A stretch of DNA of 8,061 nucleotides from Ktedonobacterales bacterium (GTDB taxonomy: Bacteria; Chloroflexota; Ktedonobacteria; Ktedonobacterales; JADMIN01). The position numbers and the translations under genes were made by a program. The notes below the pieces were generated by a model. That model made no database searches, had not been told where the DNA came from, and saw nothing but the letters and a program-made list of their open reading frames with translations. Position 1 is the first letter of the stretch. The number at the start of each line of letters is the position of its first letter. Location: contig JADMIN010000089.1 in NCBI GenBank assembly GCA_015478575.1, forward strand, positions 1 through 8,061. Reading direction: 5' to 3'. Of the stretch, positions 6,218 to 8,061 are shown piece by piece.

Positions 6218-7135
6218 ATGCCCACATTCCGACCGCCGTTTGTCTCTTCCTGGTGCGCTCAGCGCTGGCTGGAATCCATTGAGGGCTTCGGTGATCTGTA
6301 TGCCCGCAGGCTGCGCGCGAGTCAGACTGATAAGGGCTATCAGCGCATCTATCCGCTGCTCGTGCGGCCAGGGCTGCTCTCAGCCCAGGCGAGTGACCGC
6401 TATGGCTACGCTTACCAGGTGCGCATCGAGGTAGACGTGCTGCCGGAGTCGGTCTGGGCACAGACATTCGAGGCGTTGACCAGTGAGGCCGGCTATCTGG
6501 CGCTGCTGCTGGCGCACGCTATGCCACCGCAAGTCGAGCGTATCGTCGAAGAAGCCGGTGGGTTGATCTTTCCGCGCTCGCCAGATGATTTGCGCTGCAC
6601 CTGTCGGTGTTATGGCTCATGGCATGCCATGTGCCGCCACATCGCCGCGGTGCATACTGCCTTCGCCCGTCGCCTGGAGAGCCAGCCGGAGTTGTTGCTG
6701 ACCCTTTGGGGGCGTGAGCCAGAGCACTTGGCCGCGCTGGTGCGCGAGCGCTGGGCCGCACTCGCGCGCGAGATGAGCGGCAGGGCGGCGGCGCCTGGCG
6801 AAGAAGAGGTCGCCGCGCGCGCTGGGTTGCCCGCGCGTGTGCGCCCTGCCGATTTCTTCACCGCCAGCGCCTCGCTGGAGGAGTTCGATGGCGCGATCAC
6901 CATGCCCCAGAGAAAGATGGCACTGCTCAGACGCCTCGGACACCCGCCCTTCGCCAGTGAAGGCGAGGATATCACCGCTGCCTTGACTCCTGTCTACGAC
7001 CTCGCCATGAAGCGCGCGCTCCAGGCATGGGAGCGGAGTGGCGTGGCACGTAGCACGCGGAACGGTCGCCCCAGGGCACCGAGCACCACCCCGCGGGTAG
7101 CCCGACATCCAGCCCGCGCGGATGACCGCTCGTGA
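6218..7135 (+). CDS. SWIM zinc-finger protein, partner of the SNF2 ATPase
   Basis: A 305-aa protein with the classic zf-SWIM layout CxC...CxH: C127, C129, C139 and H141 in LRCTCRCYGSWHAMCRHIAAV, preceded by GGLIFPRSPDDL as in the family. An extra Cys (C131) sits inside the finger. The first 120 residues match the usual N-terminal domain of SNF2-linked SWIM proteins (WCAQRWLESIE, RIYPLLVRPGLLSAQ). The C-terminal half is helical and Glu/Arg-rich and ends in a basic, probably disordered tail. ATG 6218 is chosen because GGAGG (6203-6207) lies 10 nt before it and because conserved sequence begins just after it. The gap to the SNF2 stop is 19 nt, so the two are almost certainly co-transcribed. SWIM domains are predicted to bind DNA or proteins, and this one may target the ATPase; the exact role is unknown. 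Confidence 0.88.
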   Translation: MPTFRPPFVSSWCAQRWLESIEGFGDLYARRLRASQTDKGYQRIYPLLVRPGLLSAQASDRYGYAYQVRIEVDVLPESVWAQTFEALTSEAGYLALLLAHAMPPQVERIVEEAGGLIFPRSPDDLRCTCRCYGSWHAMCRHIAAVHTAFARRLESQPELLLTLWGREPEHLAALVRERWAALAREMSGRAAAPGEEEVAARAGLPARVRPADFFTASASLEEFDGAITMPQRKMALLRRLGHPPFASEGEDITAALTPVYDLAMKRALQAWERSGVARSTRNGRPRAPSTTPRVARHPARADDRS

Positions 7136-7155
7136 CCGCACGTGGGGCATCAGAG

Positions 7156-7185
7156 TTGACGTCGTACCGCGAACCCTGCTATAAC
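7156..7185 (+). promoter_or_regulatory. Strong sigma70-type promoter with extended -10
   Basis: TTGACG (7156-7161) and TATAAC (7180-7185) are separated by 18 nt. Each matches consensus in 5 of 6 positions, and a TG at 7177-7178 makes an extended -10. It is the best promoter in the window. Transcription would begin near 7192 and read into the small membrane-protein gene at 7263. Confidence 0.7.
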
Positions 7186-7193
7186 GCACCAGG

Positions 7194-7213
7194 GCGGGGC
7201 ATCTTCGCCCCGC
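7194..7213 (+). other. Perfect GC hairpin at the predicted 5' end of the mRNA
   Basis: GCGGGGC (7194-7200) pairs with GCCCCGC (7207-7213) around an ATCTTC loop. It begins within a few bases of the predicted transcription start. A helix this close to the 5' end commonly protects mRNA from RppH/RNase E-type decay. It could alternatively terminate the SNF2-SWIM operon, whose stop is at 7135, but no T run follows. Confidence 0.5.
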
Positions 7214-7262
7214 GACCCGCCTCGCTCGGCATGGGCAGGGCCATTGCCTCTTTGGAGTCGCG

Positions 7263-7505
7263 ATGCTGGAGCAGCTACGCGGGCGCAATCTGGCACATGT
7301 TGGATGCACCCTGGGACTGACGGTTGGTTTGGTGGTGGGCCTCATCGCCGCCGTCATTATCGTGCAACTTGGCCAGACTGATGCCGCCGCCAATTGGGCC
7401 ACGTTTATCTGGTTGGGGACGGCGTTCGCGCTTGGCGCGCTCGGCTTTGTCCTTGGCGGGCGGGTCTCGCGCCGCCTCTGGGGCAGCGATGCCCCATCGG
7501 AGTAG
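7263..7505 (+). CDS. Small membrane protein with two transmembrane helices
   Basis: An 80-aa protein I do not recognise. Two hydrophobic segments are clear: about residues 15-37, a Gly/Val/Ile run containing GLVVGLIAAVIIVQLG, and about 44-66, containing FIWLGTAFALGALGFVLGG. A short polar loop (QTDAAANW) joins them. Basic residues flank the outer ends (LRGRN before, RVSRRLW after), so both termini are predicted to be cytoplasmic. Small-xxx-small patterns in both helices suggest tight helix packing or oligomer formation. GGAG (7254-7257) lies 5 nt before the ATG, and a strong promoter sits 78 nt upstream, so the gene looks real and actively expressed. No family function can be given. Confidence 0.72.
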   Translation: MLEQLRGRNLAHVGCTLGLTVGLVVGLIAAVIIVQLGQTDAAANWATFIWLGTAFALGALGFVLGGRVSRRLWGSDAPSE

Positions 7506-7561
7506 TCGAGCATGAGCCGTACAACTCGCTGCCCGTTAGGAACGTACCCCCGATAGACACT

Positions 7562-7580
7562 GCACAGAGAGGCACTGTGC
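7562..7580 (+). terminator. Hairpin after the small membrane-protein gene, weak terminator candidate
   Basis: GCACAG (7562-7567) pairs with CTGTGC (7575-7580) around a 7-nt loop, 57 nt after the stop at 7505. It lacks a T run. It may end the short transcript or be incidental. Confidence 0.3.
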
Positions 7581-7629
7581 TCGTGGGCCTCCACCGACAT
7601 TGTCATCAATTGCTCGCCATCAACCGCTC

Positions 7630-7649
7630 CGCCCCACCCGCTGGGGGCG
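7630..7649 (+). other. GC stem-loop upstream of the YbjQ-family gene
   Basis: CGCCCC (7630-7635) pairs with GGGGCG (7644-7649), leaving an 8-nt loop, about 56 nt before ATG 7706. It may lie in the 5' leader of the next gene or act as a terminator. I find no convincing promoter hexamers in 7506-7700. Confidence 0.3.
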
Positions 7650-7694
7650 CGTCATCCGTGGCGCATCGGTTTCGACGCCACGCCAATCCTTTGA

Positions 7695-7699
7695 GGAGG
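7695..7699 (+). promoter_or_regulatory. Strong Shine-Dalgarno for the YbjQ-family gene
   Basis: GGAGG within GAGGAGGA lies 6 nt before ATG 7706. It is the best ribosome binding site in the window and fixes the start of the gene that runs off the right edge. Confidence 0.75.
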
Positions 7700-7705
7700 A
7701 GACAT

Positions 7706-8061
7706 ATGGGCCAGCCTAATCCACAGCGCGCGCCGCAGTATGCCCAGCAGCCAGGTGGCTTCGATCACGCGCTCGTCACCTCGGCTTTCGAGCTGCCGGG
7801 CTACACTATCGCTCGCAATTTTGGCCTCGTGCGCGGCATCATCGTGCGCTCGCGCAGCGTCGTCGGCAACATCGGCGCCGCCTTCCAGCAGATCGTTGGC
7901 GGCAACATCTCAATTTATACGCAGCTCTGTGAGCGGGCGCGTATAGATGCCTATGAGCTGATGATTCAGCACGCGAGCCAACTCGGCGCCAACGCGCTTA
8001 TTGGCGTGCGCTATGATGCCACTGAGATCTCTCAGGGCGTCACTGAGGTGCTGTGCTATGG
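7706..8061 (+). CDS. YbjQ/UPF0145 (DUF74) family protein, 3' partial
   Basis: 118 codons are visible and the frame is still open at the window end. After about 20 residues rich in Gln and Pro (MGQPNPQRAPQYAQQPGG) comes the UPF0145 core: VTSAFELPGYTI, GLVRGIIVRS, GGNISIYTQLCERARIDAY, and a late segment LGANALIGVRYDATE leading to TEVLCYG. The core is normally about 100-110 residues and ends with a short strand after the CYG region, so only a few residues of the core are missing. Members form a pentameric fold and are often labelled heavy-metal-binding, but their role is not established. The N-terminal extension is longer than in most YbjQ proteins, which begin almost at the first strand. Confidence 0.87.
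   Translation, partial: MGQPNPQRAPQYAQQPGGFDHALVTSAFELPGYTIARNFGLVRGIIVRSRSVVGNIGAAFQQIVGGNISIYTQLCERARIDAYELMIQHASQLGANALIGVRYDATEISQGVTEVLCY

Noticed and set aside
6617..7609. 330-codon open frame on the - strand across the SWIM gene and the small membrane-protein gene
   Set aside because: It runs antisense through the SWIM finger, the strong promoter and the small gene. Its translation is Arg/Pro-rich without family features.
1..8061. Defence island, mobile element or CRISPR interpretation
   Set aside because: No nuclease, methylase, transposase, integrase, direct-repeat array or tRNA attachment site is visible. The SNF2-SWIM pair alone is not enough to claim a defence system.

Overview
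This is a visibly GC-rich bacterial chromosome segment with every supported gene on the + strand. The gene types suggest a Chloroflexota bacterium, probably of the Ktedonobacteria lineage. The clues are an Ala/Thr/Gln linker between a membrane segment and a jelly-roll-like domain, a bS21 with a very basic tail, and a SNF2-type ATPase paired with a SWIM protein. That placement is inferred from protein style, not from a marker gene.

Layout. (1) 2-811: 3' part of a membrane-anchored protein whose start lies outside the window, with an exported concanavalin A-like domain. (2) 1006-1923: an agmatinase/arginase-family ureohydrolase with all metal ligands, but Ser where the family normally has the catalytic-loop His. 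(3) 1924-2505: a self-contained rpsU unit. It has a possible terminator for the preceding gene, a weak promoter, a leader with three small stem-loops, the bS21 gene on a GTG codon without a normal Shine-Dalgarno (SD), and a strong hairpin after the stop. (4) 2662-7135: a two-gene operon of a large SNF2-family ATPase and a SWIM zinc-finger protein 19 nt behind it. The first gene has no SD and may be read from a leaderless mRNA. (5) 7156-7505: a well-formed extended -10 promoter, a GC hairpin at the predicted 5' end of the mRNA, and a small two-helix membrane protein. (6) 7706-8061: start of a YbjQ/UPF0145 protein, cut by the window end.

How they fit together. The SNF2 and SWIM genes are the only pair with a clear functional link, the common bacterial SNF2/SWIM module thought to act on DNA or nucleoprotein. 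The other genes look like independent transcription units for polyamine or guanidino metabolism, translation and the cell envelope. I saw no tRNA, rRNA, CRISPR array, transposase or integrase. The items most worth checking are the structured rpsU leader with its unusual start, the His-to-Ser change in the ureohydrolase, and the possible leaderless start of the SNF2 gene.
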